Below, one piece after another: positions 46,876 through 56,356 of a DNA stretch of 64,000 nucleotides. The notes beneath the pieces were generated by a model. The model had not been told where the DNA came from. It searched no databases and saw only the letters and a list, made by a program, of their open reading frames with translations. Location: contig NZ_JABJVM010000006.1 of the NCBI RefSeq assembly GCF_013820765.1, forward strand, positions 62,001 through 126,000. The letters are read 5' to 3'. The position numbers and the translations under genes are program-made. This stretch comes from Paenilisteria rustica. GTDB lineage: Bacteria > Bacillota > Bacilli > Lactobacillales > Listeriaceae. Positions within the stretch are counted from its first letter, which is position 1. Every line of letters starts with the position of its first letter.

Positions 46876-47940
46876 CTATAAAAACGAAGGAAACGGCATA
46901 TCCGCGTCCACAGTAAACACATCATCAAACCCGCGCGGATAGTGGTATTCCATTTTATCCTTGTCCGCTGGGAACGTAAATTTACCACCGACCTGCCAAA
47001 TAAACGGCTTAAACTGATAATCCAAACGATCCTTTTTCGACTCCCACAACATCGTAATTTCCTTCGGGTCCGCCTGAAAATTCGCCCAAATATCATAATG
47101 CACCGGAATCACGACCTCCGCATTAAGCGACTCCGCCATTCGCAGCATATCAACCGACGTCACCTTATCCGTAATGCCCCGCGGATTTTCCCCATAAGCA
47201 CCAAGCGCAACATCAATTTTATGCGCATTGCCATGTTTCGCAAATTGGTTCGAATAATGCGAATCTCCCGCATGATACAGCGATCCACCCGATGTATTAA
47301 ATAAGTAATTTACCGCCACCTCATCCATATCCATCGGCATTTTCCCAGCCAATGTCACATCCTCAGGAACCGTCACCAGCGCCGTCCGATCAAATGCTTC
47401 CAAAACAACAATCTCAACATCCTTGACCTTCACAACGTCTCCCGGATGAACCACGATACACCGCTCCGCCGGCACACCCCAACCAGTCCAAATATCCACA
47501 CACGCTTGTGGCCCAATAAACGGCACATCCTCCGCACAATTCTGCATCACAGCCGCCGCCGTATTAATATCAATGTGATCCGAATGAAAATGCGTCACCA
47601 CAAGCGCGTCCAAATCCTTAATCGCAAACGGATCAATCACAAACGGCATCGTCCGCAAATTCGGCTGTAATCCCTTGCAACCACTCATCCGCTGCATCTG
47701 GTGTCCATCCTTCATCCACTTATTCTTGCGCGTCTGTTTCCCAGTCCCACACCACAAATCCACCAATAAATTCGTATTCTCATGCGTCTTCAACCAAATC
47801 CCCGTACACCCAAGCCACCACATCGAAAAACTTCCCTGTTCGACCTGCGTCTCCGCAATCTCCTCATTCAACCAAGTTCCCCACTCTGGAAACGTATTCA
47901 AAATCCAAGACTCCCGTGTTACCTCATTAATTTTCGCCAT
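46876..47940 (-). CDS. ulaG: L-ascorbate-6-phosphate lactonase UlaG
   Basis: 354 residues, metallo-beta-lactamase fold. Metal-binding [18 protein letters not shown] and a conserved GDSHYSNQF later are typical of UlaG. It opens the lactone ring of L-ascorbate-6-phosphate to 3-keto-L-gulonate-6-phosphate. First gene of the operon. ATG 47940 is ten bases from GAGGAG; an ATG at 47961 lies upstream without a clear site. Confidence 0.93.
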   Translation of the reverse strand: MAKINEVTRESWILNTFPEWGTWLNEEIAETQVEQGSFSMWWLGCTGIWLKTHENTNLLVDLWCGTGKQTRKNKWMKDGHQMQRMSGCKGLQPNLRTMPFVIDPFAIKDLDALVVTHFHSDHIDINTAAAVMQNCAEDVPFIGPQACVDIWTGWGVPAERCIVVHPGDVVKVKDVEIVVLEAFDRTALVTVPEDVTLAGKMPMDMDEVAVNYLFNTSGGSLYHAGDSHYSNQFAKHGNAHKIDVALGAYGENPRGITDKVTSVDMLRMAESLNAEVVIPVHYDIWANFQADPKEITMLWESKKDRLDYQFKPFIWQVGGKFTFPADKDKMEYHYPRGFDDVFTVDADMPFPSFL

Positions 47941-47963
47941 TCTACCCCAACTCCTCATCATTT

Positions 47964-47978
47964 TAGTAAGCGCTTTAT
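47964..47978 (-). promoter_or_regulatory. cre-like operator before ulaG
   Basis: Minus strand ATAAAGCGCTTACT: the core AAAGCGCTT-C fits a CcpA site, with the outer bases mismatched. Similar to the palindrome before the polyol operon at 19566. It lies just upstream of the ulaG start. Confidence 0.45.
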
Positions 47979-48016
47979 TTATTGCTATACACCTATCTTA
48001 CGAGAATTCCGCACAC

Positions 48017-48063
48017 GAAAAAAGACCAACCTGTTCACAGTCGATGTGTACGAGGGTGGTCTT
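48017..48063 (-). terminator. Rho-independent terminator (second of a pair)
   Basis: The stem AAGACCA-CC / GG-TGGTCTT is followed on the minus strand by TTTTTT. It ends the beta-helix gene transcript before the ula promoter. Confidence 0.7.
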
Positions 48064-48119
48064 GTATTTAGCAGCTACTTTTTTTGCATGATAGGGAAAA
48101 TAGCAATGGCTAGAAGACG

Positions 48120-48150
48120 AAAAAAAAGATGCGCAACTAGTACACATCTT
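48120..48150 (-). terminator. Rho-independent terminator (first of a pair)
   Basis: The short stem AAGATG/CATCTT is followed on the minus strand by eight T, 45 bp after the beta-helix gene. Confidence 0.6.
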
Positions 48151-48194
48151 CTTCCATAATATTGGCGGTACTCAATCTTCACCAACAAAATCTC

Positions 48195-50336
48195 CTAATT
48201 AGCATAATACCGAACATTCGGCAACGGGTTATACACACCTGCATTATCCGCAGCAAAAACTACAACACGATACTTTTTATTCTTCGGGTATTTGTTCCAA
48301 TCAATCGTGTACGCAAAACCCCCGTAACCAGTTCCAAAACCCGCTTTCTGTATGTCAGCTCGATATTGATTCGCCTCTGTCATAATCGTGTCAACCACCG
48401 TATGCTGTTCATCATAAATGTTTATTTTAAGATTGGTCGATATCAACGTAGGTTCATCTGGATTCCAAGCCCATCCGATGATTTGTTTCGCGTCCACCCT
48501 ATCTAAGTTTCCAAGCAAATTGGGTGTTGGTCCAAGAAATTTCTCACCCGATGGCAAATCAGAAGCTATGGCAATCGCGTGCTTAATTGGAGAAGCTACC
48601 GCACTTGCTTGTTGCTGAATATCGTACCGCGCAAAACCATTTTTATTCAGTGGAGTACTATTTTCTGTCATTTCAATCGAACGGCTATCTTGCCCTGTTG
48701 CCTTTCGGAAAGCTGCAAGATTCGTAAAACTATTCCAATCTTTAATCCCGGCTGTTTTAGTCGACCATTGAACAAATGTTGTCGCGCCTTCTAAACCAGT
48801 GCGATAATACACATTAGCGTTTATACTCACACCCATTTGGTTCCCAGTTCGTTGATACGTCTCATCTCGAAGCGCCACAACGCCTCCCCATGGACTCACC
48901 ATTTTTGTTGGTAAGCCGAGAATATTGTTGGAAATTTTGATAGTGTTCACGTACCATGAAATATCTTTTGAATAGACGTGAGGTGCCCAATAACGATCCT
49001 TTTCCGGCTTGCGACTATCCTGTTGAATTAGAATTGACATCGGACTACCTGTTAGAGTGTTATTCCAAACTTCCATTTGATCCGAGTTAAAAATATGCAG
49101 ACCATATCCTGCGTTATTATTAATCCGATTATTCGCGATTTTGCCCACCGAACTCAATTCAAAAGCTATACCCGTACTCATATTATTAGAAATTTCATTG
49201 TTCACAACCGTCGCGTCATAGCAATCTTCGTCAAACCACAGCCCGACTGATTTATTATCAACAATTCTGCTATTCGAAATCAATGTGCTATAACTACGGC
49301 TTAGTTTTATACCAGACGCAATCGGACTCATATTAAAATTCTCGAGGTTACTATTAGCGACATAGAGTTTATCGGCTTTTAAATTATGCGCTCGGTTCGT
49401 CCCAATTCCCAACAGACCGCTATTTGTCACGGTTACATTTTGAAGCGTCACATCCGCCGTACTAATTTGCAAACCAGTGGTAGCGCTATCCGTAATAATC
49501 ACATTTTCCAGTTTGGAACCAATTGCTGGCTCAGAAATACGGACAGCGCCCAAATCTGGCACGGATGGCGCATAACGACGAATACCAACGCCGCGAACAG
49601 TAATTTTCGGAACATCCATCGATAGAGCTATTTGCAAATCACTTGCTCGAACTTCTTTGTTTGTCGGATCATCACCAAGATAGATTTTGTTGGTTGCATA
49701 ATCCATGTAAAACTTATTCGGTCCTAGTTTATTGAGACTTTCCACCTGTTGCATTGCCTTCCCATTCATCCAAATTTGGTCTGGGTGGGCCGCCATCGGA
49801 TAACTCGGATTAATATTTTTCCAATTCTCCGCTGTAAAATCTGGCGCGCCTTTTGTAAATGTTGGACTCGCATCAAATTTAATTGTCCAATTATCGTGAA
49901 CCCAAGCCGCGCCTTCCTTTTTCCACCCTGTTACAGCGGACGAGCCATCAAACCAGACTTCCTCACCTGGATACGATTGAATAGTCAAACCCATGTCCCA
50001 CATCGGCGCGCCTGTATCTTTCGTTAATGATTCATGATATGTTCCAGCGCGCAATACAATAGTCCCGCCTTCTGTCTGGATTATTTTTTGAGCGCGGGCG
50101 ACCGTATCTACCGGATTGGTGATTGTTCCCGTTCCTCCACTACTCCCGCTTGGCGAAACGAATACGGCATCGGCTGGTATGGCATAATTAGTCGATCCTA
50201 GCGGTAGCGCGCCTTTGGTTAACACACTTGATGTATCCGCTGCCAATACTTTGTTGCCTGTTAATGATAATACCAAAAATCCCAATACTAACATACTGCA
50301 GACCGCTCCGGCTTTTAATAATTTAGTGATTTTCAT
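48195..50336 (-). CDS. Secreted right-handed beta-helix protein
   Basis: 713 residues. Signal peptide 1-32 (cut near VLA-ADT). A pectate-lyase-like beta-helix (about 55-500) is visible from the repeating NN-I-NN pattern, such as VVNNEISNNMSTGIAFE and KIANNRINNNAGYGLHIFN. A C-terminal beta domain (about 615-713) starts LDRVDAKQIIGWAWNP. Family members cleave or bind uronate polysaccharides; no catalytic residues can be named by reading. No LPXTG or membrane anchor, so it is secreted or loosely bound. Monogenic, with tandem terminators downstream. Confidence 0.85.
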   Translation of the reverse strand: MKITKLLKAGAVCSMLVLGFLVLSLTGNKVLAADTSSVLTKGALPLGSTNYAIPADAVFVSPSGSSGGTGTITNPVDTVARAQKIIQTEGGTIVLRAGTYHESLTKDTGAPMWDMGLTIQSYPGEEVWFDGSSAVTGWKKEGAAWVHDNWTIKFDASPTFTKGAPDFTAENWKNINPSYPMAAHPDQIWMNGKAMQQVESLNKLGPNKFYMDYATNKIYLGDDPTNKEVRASDLQIALSMDVPKITVRGVGIRRYAPSVPDLGAVRISEPAIGSKLENVIITDSATTGLQISTADVTLQNVTVTNSGLLGIGTNRAHNLKADKLYVANSNLENFNMSPIASGIKLSRSYSTLISNSRIVDNKSVGLWFDEDCYDATVVNNEISNNMSTGIAFELSSVGKIANNRINNNAGYGLHIFNSDQMEVWNNTLTGSPMSILIQQDSRKPEKDRYWAPHVYSKDISWYVNTIKISNNILGLPTKMVSPWGGVVALRDETYQRTGNQMGVSINANVYYRTGLEGATTFVQWSTKTAGIKDWNSFTNLAAFRKATGQDSRSIEMTENSTPLNKNGFARYDIQQQASAVASPIKHAIAIASDLPSGEKFLGPTPNLLGNLDRVDAKQIIGWAWNPDEPTLISTNLKINIYDEQHTVVDTIMTEANQYRADIQKAGFGTGYGGFAYTIDWNKYPKNKKYRVVVFAADNAGVYNPLPNVRYYAN

Positions 50337-50497
50337 AGACTTTTTCCTCCTTTTTATATAGTGAATCCGTGTTACCTCTATGTTAAAATAGCTATCGGGT
50401 TAATTTGTTACTCATTGAGCAAGAATGAAAACACTATTTCATACATCATTAATACATAGAAACGCCTAAACATATATAAAAAGCGCACTAAAAATTC

Positions 50498-50557
50498 TTA
50501 TTCATAGCCTTGTTTGAGGTTTAAGTTCATCTTGATGGTATCTCCTTGCCTTACCAT
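50498..50557 (-). pseudogene. MazF toxin stub, 19 codons
   Basis: The ATG at 50557 overlaps the mazE stop (ATGGTAA arrangement), as in intact mazEF pairs. It reads MVRQGDTIKMNLNLKQGYE and then stops. This matches the first strand and loop of MazF (QGDI-x-NP-GHEQ pattern), after which the rest of the ribonuclease is absent. The sequence beyond shows no MazF continuation in any frame that I could see. Confidence 0.65.
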
Positions 50558-50793
50558 TTTTCATCACCCATTGGCTCCAATTCTTGTAACTTTGTTTGGA
50601 AAGCCTCGCCCTCGTAATTTGCGAATAAATCTTCAATAGTCAAATCACCAACTTTTTTTGTAAGAATCATTTGATTATCAACAACTTCAATAGTAAGACT
50701 GTCATTTTCCTGTATATTTAGAGCACTTAAAATATTATTGGGGAGACGAACAGCCTTGCTATTTCCCCACTTTTCAACACTCACGATGGTCAT
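50551..50793 (-). CDS. mazE: MazE/AbrB-fold antitoxin
   Basis: 80 residues: the SpoVT-AbrB DNA-binding fold (VEKWGNSKAVRLPNNILSAL) followed by a short acidic C-terminus (TIEDLFANYEGEAF) that would wrap MazF. ATG 50793 has GAAGGAGGG; the open frame upstream lacks a site. Its toxin partner is reduced to a stub, so it is an orphan antitoxin that could still repress itself or neutralise another MazF. Confidence 0.88.
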   Translation of the reverse strand: MTIVSVEKWGNSKAVRLPNNILSALNIQENDSLTIEVVDNQMILTKKVGDLTIEDLFANYEGEAFQTKLQELEPMGDEKW

Positions 50794-50839
50794 GAAAATC
50801 CCTCCTTCACTTATAGATTCAGTATAATATGACGCATTC

Positions 50840-51259
50840 TCATTCTTGCTTCTCTTGCTCACGTTTTTCAATCTCTGACACAGAAACCATGTTATGATTC
50901 AAATCTTTTGTATACGGAAACGAATCTCCCGTTGCATCCAGAGCTCCCTCAAAACGTTCATCATACACGCCTGCATCAAAAGATAATTTCTTGTCACCAT
51001 TTACATATCCCATAATATGTGGAATCCCCGTAGGATTATGTACTACCTCAGTAACTGTTACAGAATCTATATTTTCATAATTATACTTCAGATATTTTTC
51101 AATTCTCGGCTTCTCTTCAGCAATCAATTTATTATCTGCTTCTTCTCTTGCTTCTTCCCGTTTATTTATTTCATGTTTCACAAATAACACACCCCCTGTT
51201 ATACTGAATAGTAAAAGAATTCCAATACTTGCTAATATTATCTTGGTTTGCATTTTCAT
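50840..51259 (-). CDS. DUF1433 membrane-anchored protein, candidate TilA-type immunity protein
   Basis: 139 residues. N-terminal hydrophobic anchor (about 5-25, no lipobox), then the DUF1433 pattern: IEKYLKYNYENIDSVTVTEV, NPTGIPHIMGYVNGDKKLSFDAG. ATG 51259 follows AAGGG. It is divergent from the TslA-type lipase gene (55 bp between starts). In Staphylococcus aureus the phospholipase toxin TslA is neutralised by the immunity lipoprotein TilA, which I recall as a DUF1433-type protein; location outside the membrane would suit that job. Confidence 0.8.
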   Translation of the reverse strand: MKMQTKIILASIGILLLFSITGGVLFVKHEINKREEAREEADNKLIAEEKPRIEKYLKYNYENIDSVTVTEVVHNPTGIPHIMGYVNGDKKLSFDAGVYDERFEGALDATGDSFPYTKDLNHNMVSVSEIEKREQEKQE

Positions 51260-51314
51260 ATAATCACCCTTTTCCATATATATCATATCACAAATTGAAC
51301 TGGAGGAAATAGTT

Positions 51315-52486
51315 TTGGTAAAAATTACAGAAGAACAATATTTTGGACTAGCCGATAAAATATATAATACTACAGCCTTAAAAATAAATCCTGTACACAC
51401 ATTAACCCTCGTTGATAAACGCGAAATCCGACCTATAACTTTAAGTGACCTATCATCATGGGTAACAATCAACTCCATCAACAAAAAAAGTGGGCTCCAA
51501 GCTGCTGCCGTCGTTCCTTACCAAGAATACATAGACGTGTGTAGTGGAAAAACTAAAGAATTCACAAACATAATCTTCACATCCCGCGGTTCCGAAGAAA
51601 AAGCTGATTGGTCAACAAATCTAACTGACTTGCCAAAGAGTCAACTACCAAAACAAGAAAGTCAATTTAAAGAATACAATAATTTCGTAAACATCACGCT
51701 ATCCAAACACACAACCAAAAACTACAGCTTCACTGGTCACAGTCTCGGCGGTGCACTCGCGCAATATGAAGCTGTCAAGCATACCAAACCCGCCGTAACC
51801 TTCGCGGCTGCACGTTCGTTCAATAAACTAACACCCGACGAACAGGCAAAAGCAAAGGATGGTGCATACTTTAATCTCATCAAGGATTTCCGACATCATG
51901 GCGATGTTGTAGGGCTACTTCCTCCCGACGCTTTCGTATTTACCAACAATATTATTCCAAAAATGGCGCGGCCAGTGATCCACTGAACGCTCATCTAACT
52001 GAAGGTTTCCGCAACCAATTCGGTAGCAACGGCGACACAAAACTTGCCATTTCTCCTGACGAAATTAAAGCGCTTGCGAATCGAATGAAAGATGTAGCAG
52101 CGGACATTGATCGCATGGTTCGCCTCATTGAAGATTTTCGTCAAGCCGAGAGTGACGCGGTCCAGAAAATGGCGCGTAAATTCAACGATGCTACATATGG
52201 CGGGGAGTATGATCTACTAAATGAAAACGATGTAGATGATGCCATGCACGACCTCGCTACCAACAAAACAGAAGGCGTCTACCGCTTCCACGATGAAGAA
52301 ATTTTGCATGATTTACTTAATAAATTGTTAGAACGGCAGTATCATCTGCAACAATTCGCAAATGAAATTGGTAACGCGGGGCACCAAATGCAGCAAACAG
52401 ATATCAACCTCGGTCATGATTTAGACCGTACGATTGGCAGTTTAGTTGGTATTGCAGCTGGTAACGCGGTTAATTTCTTCAAGTAG
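51315..52486 (+). pseudogene. tslA: TslA-like type VII lipase with reverse domain order, one-base frameshift
   Basis: An N-terminal lipase (alpha/beta hydrolase; nucleophile Ser143 in GHSLGGAL, later HHGD likely carrying the catalytic His/Asp) and a C-terminal all-helical region (DRMVRLIEDFRQAESDAVQ) of the WXG/LXG kind. The lipase frame stops at 51986. Adding one A to the run at 51959-51963 gives IIPKNGAASDPLNAHLTEGF and runs through to 52486, about 390 residues. Lipase first and helices last is the arrangement described for TslA, known from Staphylococcus and Listeria. The start is TTG 51315, eight bases from GGAGG. Confidence 0.78.
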
Positions 52487-52513
52487 GCAAATAGAGACAA
52501 TTGGGGGCACACA

Positions 52514-52903
52514 ATGGATTTATTTCATGAAATTAGACAAATAGAAGTAGAGATTGCTAAGGCGATTCTGGCTGGTGCGGATGCTACGGTTGGCGCTTTA
52601 AAATCTCAGAAAACCGAATTCGAACGTCAGCTTCAACTTGCAGCTTTGAAGCGTGACATGTTGCGTGATGCTAATAATTTAGCCGAAGATTCTACTCATA
52701 TCCTGCATGGTAAGGAAACAATGTTTGACGATTGGGGGCGAGAACTTACTCGTATTCAAAGTCAGCTGGGCATCTCTTTCGAAAGTAAAACGGGCGATGC
52801 GATTAGCTCACAATTACAAAATGAAATACAAAGCCTTTGCACAGATCGTGAAGAAGATTTCCTGGAACTTAAAAAATCCTGTAAAGTCAATATTCACATA
52901 TAA
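52514..52903 (+). CDS. Small helical protein, candidate TlaA-type partner of the lipase
   Basis: 129 residues, entirely helical and charged (EIRQIEVEIAKAI, SQKTEFERQLQLAALKRDM), no signal peptide, no membrane segment and no clear WXG. It starts 28 bp after the lipase gene with GGGGG-type ribosome site. TslA secretion needs small helical partner proteins encoded next to it; this gene fits by size, fold and position only. Confidence 0.6.
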   Translation: MDLFHEIRQIEVEIAKAILAGADATVGALKSQKTEFERQLQLAALKRDMLRDANNLAEDSTHILHGKETMFDDWGRELTRIQSQLGISFESKTGDAISSQLQNEIQSLCTDREEDFLELKKSCKVNIHI

Positions 52904-53200
52904 TCTATTCAAAAAAAATGTGTCGTATATTTCCCCAGTTTCCCCTCGACGTTACCGGAAATAAGCGTTTCCTCTACCTCCAACTCAAGGATAAAACACA
53001 TGAAAGCATTGCTATATCTCGATTCCCATCCTTTCAAACACGCCAAATGCTGCGTTCAATCCCAATTCCTACATTAAAATTAAATGTGAACAAACTGTGA
53101 ACTCGATAAATTTTGCTGTCAAATGTACATTTTTTCGCTAGCCAAAGAAATTGATACCTTGTACAATGGAAAGTAAGCATATAAAAAAGGGGAGACACTC
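52904..53200. other. Intergenic region before the first LPXTG gene
   Basis: No gene seen. It contains the direct repeat TGTGAAC-4-TGTGAAC (53085-53102), discussed as a possible Crp/Fnr-type site, a TACAAT at 53162-53167, and AAGGGGAG before the ATG. Confidence 0.4.
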
Positions 53201-54748
53201 ATGTACCTAAAAGAAAAATCGATTAGCATCGCGCTAGTATTTGGACTAACTTTTTCAACTATCAGTCCTGTATTTGCCGAGGAAATGACATCCCAACAAG
53301 ATTCACAGCAACAAGTTGGTTGGGCAACTACTGACGTCATAGCGAAACCTAATGTTCATGTAACACAGGGTTATTACATTATTCCAGCTGATTTTGTGCA
53401 AGTTTATAGCCAAGATCGCGCTCCAGTCCTAACTTACAAGGATGGTGTAGTAGCACAGAACGACACGGTGGGAACTTTTGAAACAACGATTTTAGTTACT
53501 TTCAACGACGGAACATCGAAGGAAATCACGGTTAGCTATACAGTGGACGCAGATCCGAGCGTAACACCTACGCCTGATCCAGACCCTGTAAAACCTGATC
53601 CTGAAAAACCCGTAACACCTACTCCTGATCCAGAAAAGCCGGTTACGCCAGATCCTGATCCAGTGGAACCTGTGAAACCTGATCCGGAGAAACCTGTAAC
53701 TCCTGAAAAACCAGAAAAACCTGATCCAGAGAAACCTGTGGATCCTGAAAAACCGGTAACTCCTGATCCTGAAAAACCTGTAGATCCTGAGAAACCAGTG
53801 AAACCAGAAACGACTGAATTTGCGACAGCGAAAAACAATGTTACATTGGAACTCAATGATGCGACGGCTACTCCAAGTACTTTTGTAACGAAAGATGCTG
53901 CTAACGTGACACTTTCATTCAAAACACAACCAGTAACTAACAAACTTGGCGCACAATCAGTACAAATTCTGGCAACAAACGGTTCAGATTCAAAAACAAT
54001 CACGGTCAACTACACAGTGGTAGACACAACGAAACCTGCTATCAGTCAAGATGGCGATGTTTTCTACGTGTGGCCTGGTGAAGAATGGACTGCCGAAGAA
54101 TTAGTAAACGCAACGGATAACTCTGGTTATGTGAAAGTTTACTTCCAAAACGGCGCAACACATTTAGACACGTCAAACGTCGGCGCAGCGAGCACAGTTA
54201 TTGTAGCTGAGGACGCTAGCGGTAACATTTCTACACTTAACTTCCAATATCAAGTTATCTCTGTGATGGGCATTATGCTTTATTCTGCGCCATCTGTTAA
54301 CTTCGATATGAGTACAGACACAGACATTTACGGTGGTACTGAACCGGATACAACGCTTTTCGTTATTACAGAGGAAACCGAAGAAGTTCTTGCTGAAACA
54401 CGCGTGGACTATTCTGGTAGCTACCATGCCGTTCTTGATCGCGCACTAAAACCAGGGGAAACAGCTTACCTGATTGCTGTTGATGATAACGGTGGTGTCA
54501 GTGACGTAACGCATTACACTTACGGCACGAAACAAGTTCAAGAAGTGAAATCAGAATCAATCTCTAAAGCTCCAGCAAACACAGAAACAGAGCAAACACA
54601 ACAACAAGCGCAAGCAGCTGGAAATGAAATTGTACCTGCAAGAGTAGAAGAATTACCAAAAACAGGAGATTCAAGCACAAACGGATTTGTTGTCTTCGGT
54701 CTATTACTTTCTGCAACAGCCCTATTTTATATGAGAAAACGTTCATAA
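53201..54748 (+). CDS. LPXTG-anchored surface protein with Pro-rich stalk and Ig-like domains
   Basis: 515 residues. Signal peptide 1-27 (cut near VFA-EEM). An N-terminal beta domain (about 35-120) is followed by a stalk of DPEKPVTP-type repeats (about 125-205), two or three Ig-like beta domains (about 205-455), a Gln-rich linker, and the sortase A signal LPKTGD near residue 485 with hydrophobic helix and MRKRS tail. It is displayed covalently on the cell wall, probably for adhesion. The stalk spans the wall. Strong terminator downstream. Confidence 0.92.
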   Translation: MYLKEKSISIALVFGLTFSTISPVFAEEMTSQQDSQQQVGWATTDVIAKPNVHVTQGYYIIPADFVQVYSQDRAPVLTYKDGVVAQNDTVGTFETTILVTFNDGTSKEITVSYTVDADPSVTPTPDPDPVKPDPEKPVTPTPDPEKPVTPDPDPVEPVKPDPEKPVTPEKPEKPDPEKPVDPEKPVTPDPEKPVDPEKPVKPETTEFATAKNNVTLELNDATATPSTFVTKDAANVTLSFKTQPVTNKLGAQSVQILATNGSDSKTITVNYTVVDTTKPAISQDGDVFYVWPGEEWTAEELVNATDNSGYVKVYFQNGATHLDTSNVGAASTVIVAEDASGNISTLNFQYQVISVMGIMLYSAPSVNFDMSTDTDIYGGTEPDTTLFVITEETEEVLAETRVDYSGSYHAVLDRALKPGETAYLIAVDDNGGVSDVTHYTYGTKQVQEVKSESISKAPANTETEQTQQQAQAAGNEIVPARVEELPKTGDSSTNGFVVFGLLLSATALFYMRKRS

Positions 54749-54755
54749 GAATATG

Positions 54756-54790
54756 AAAAGACGCAAAATCAGATTTTGCGTCTTTTTTTT
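54756..54790 (+). terminator. Terminator of the LPXTG gene
   Basis: AAAAGACGCAAAATC / GATTTTGCGTCTTTT perfect stem with one-base loop, then TTTT. Confidence 0.9.
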
Positions 54791-54794
54791 GCGT

Positions 54795-55298
54795 TCATTT
54801 AAAGCTAATCAACTTCGGCAACCACTGCTCCCCCACTCCAACTGCATGTGTCTTGCTCCCATCCTGATTGAAAAACAGCAATAAATCCTCATTCCCAAGC
54901 TCCACAATAAGCTTTGACTTCTTCTTTTTCCGCATCAAAATCAGCGTCATCGTCTCTTCTTCCACCCAGTGAAACACCAATTCGTCCGTCAAAAAAATAT
55001 ACATCTCCAATCCTGAATTCTTATAGATTTCCATCAGATGCAACATTTTAGGATAATTGGAAGGCACATTTTTCACGAGTATGTATTTCTTTTTCAACAA
55101 CATCTCCTCACACGCAAGCTCGGGAAACTCCATCTCAAAATCAGCAAGTTTCCAAATCTTCGTCGTGAACAGAATTGACAAATTGGTATCATGGAAATCC
55201 TGGCGTTGCAGTTTCTTCAAAATCTGTGGCTCAGATGAGGCTACATGAAATTTGATTTCGTCGACTCTAAATGGAAAATAATTTACTAATGTATCCAC
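54795..55298 (-). CDS. Unknown cytosolic protein
   Basis: About 167 residues, no signal or membrane segment, mixed alpha/beta, ending DGSKTHAVGVGEQWLPKLISFK. Family not recognised. The longest frame starts at TTG 55313, inside the ribosome site GGGAGG; GTG 55298 is correctly spaced and is preferred. It converges with the LPXTG gene and is divergent from the coiled-coil gene. Confidence 0.7.
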   Translation of the reverse strand: MDTLVNYFPFRVDEIKFHVASSEPQILKKLQRQDFHDTNLSILFTTKIWKLADFEMEFPELACEEMLLKKKYILVKNVPSNYPKMLHLMEIYKNSGLEMYIFLTDELVFHWVEEETMTLILMRKKKKSKLIVELGNEDLLLFFNQDGSKTHAVGVGEQWLPKLISFK

Positions 55299-55465
55299 TG
55301 ACCAACCTCCCAAAAGATATAATTATAACTTAAAAACAGCTTGATTTAAGCGCTTACGAACGAAAACGCTACATTCACGACTGAAATGGGCGTTCTAGGT
55401 ATATGTCCATTATAATACAGTGGGGAACAATAAAAAAATATTTTAAAAGGGAGCGAGACATTTTT

Positions 55466-56236
55466 ATGGGAACATTTCTGTTTTTGATCGGATTTTTAGG
55501 TTTTTTCTATGCAATTGTTATGTTGATTTTGAGTATCTTTATCCGCGGGAAAAAAATATTTAGACCGAAATTTAATTTGATTATTTTGGGTGGTGCTATA
55601 GTTTTAGCCATAATCGGTGGTAATTTAATGCCCACAACACAAACAGCGACTGAGCCTAAGCCCGAAGTAAAAAGCAAAGAAGTTCAAAATGATAAAGAGG
55701 CTAAAAAGCAAAAAGCTACGGAACAAGCATTGAAACAGAAGCAAGCTGAGCTAAAAAAAGAACAGGATAAACTAGCGCTAGCAAAGGTCGAACAGCAGAA
55801 AAAGGAACAAGAACAAATCGCAAAAGATAAAGTGATAGCTGACCAAAAAGCCAAAGATCTAAAAATTCAGCAAGAGCGACAAGCCAAATTAGCCGCGGAA
55901 CAGAAAGCTGCTCAAGCCGCTGAGAAGGAGAAAGAAGCGGAAGAAGCACAGAAAGCAAAAGAAAAAGAGGAACAGCAACAACAGGCATTAAAAGAACAGC
56001 AAGAGCGAGAGAAACAGGAAGCACAAGCGAAACAAGCATCTCCTCCTGCAAGTCATGACAGCGGTGGTGGGACTCAGTACGTCGATGCCAATGGTCAAGG
56101 AACAATTAAAGGTAGCGTCAATGGCATTTACCACGTACCTGGTGGGACCTACTATAATCGTACCAAAAATGTCGTTGCTTGGTTCAAAACAACGGCAGAA
56201 GCTGAGGCTGCTGGATATCGCGCCTCCGAACGCTAG
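55466..56236 (+). CDS. Membrane-anchored coiled-coil protein with C-terminal sunset-type domain
   Basis: 256 residues. Two N-terminal membrane helices (about 3-25 and 37-55), then a long Lys/Glu/Gln-rich coiled coil (about 70-190), then a compact domain of about 45 residues: [43 protein letters not shown]. This end matches what is annotated as the sunset domain, also seen in secreted nucleases. ATG 55466 opens the first helix; an ATG at 55403 has no good site. Function unknown; the coiled coil would hold the domain away from the membrane. Confidence 0.8.
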   Translation: MGTFLFLIGFLGFFYAIVMLILSIFIRGKKIFRPKFNLIILGGAIVLAIIGGNLMPTTQTATEPKPEVKSKEVQNDKEAKKQKATEQALKQKQAELKKEQDKLALAKVEQQKKEQEQIAKDKVIADQKAKDLKIQQERQAKLAAEQKAAQAAEKEKEAEEAQKAKEKEEQQQQALKEQQEREKQEAQAKQASPPASHDSGGGTQYVDANGQGTIKGSVNGIYHVPGGTYYNRTKNVVAWFKTTAEAEAAGYRASER

Positions 56237-56248
56237 GAAGTATATAAT

Positions 56249-56297
56249 AAACTGTATGAATAATGAAACCTATGTTCATTGTTTATGCAGTTTTTTC
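56249..56297 (+). terminator. Terminator of the coiled-coil gene
   Basis: AAACTG-ATG-AATAATGAA pairs with TTCATTGTTT-ATG-CAGTTT, then TTT. It lies 12 bp after the stop. Confidence 0.7.
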
Positions 56298-56356
56298 CTA
56301 TTATACAGCAAATATCGCCAAACCAGTTATTTCGGTCTGACGAAGAATTTGCTTAG

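Noticed and set aside
46859-48200. Riboswitch or T-box leader before the ula operon
   Set aside because: Only terminators and a cre-like site are visible; no conserved riboswitch core or T-box sequence was found here or before the other operons.
52918-53100. 60-codon frame between the helical gene and the LPXTG gene
   Set aside because: No ribosome site, no recognisable composition, and it overlaps the end of a better frame.
53570-53815. Short repeated units (CCTGATCC..GAAAAACC) resembling direct repeats
   Set aside because: They encode the Pro/Asp/Lys stalk of an LPXTG protein in frame; unit length is irregular and there are no spacers.
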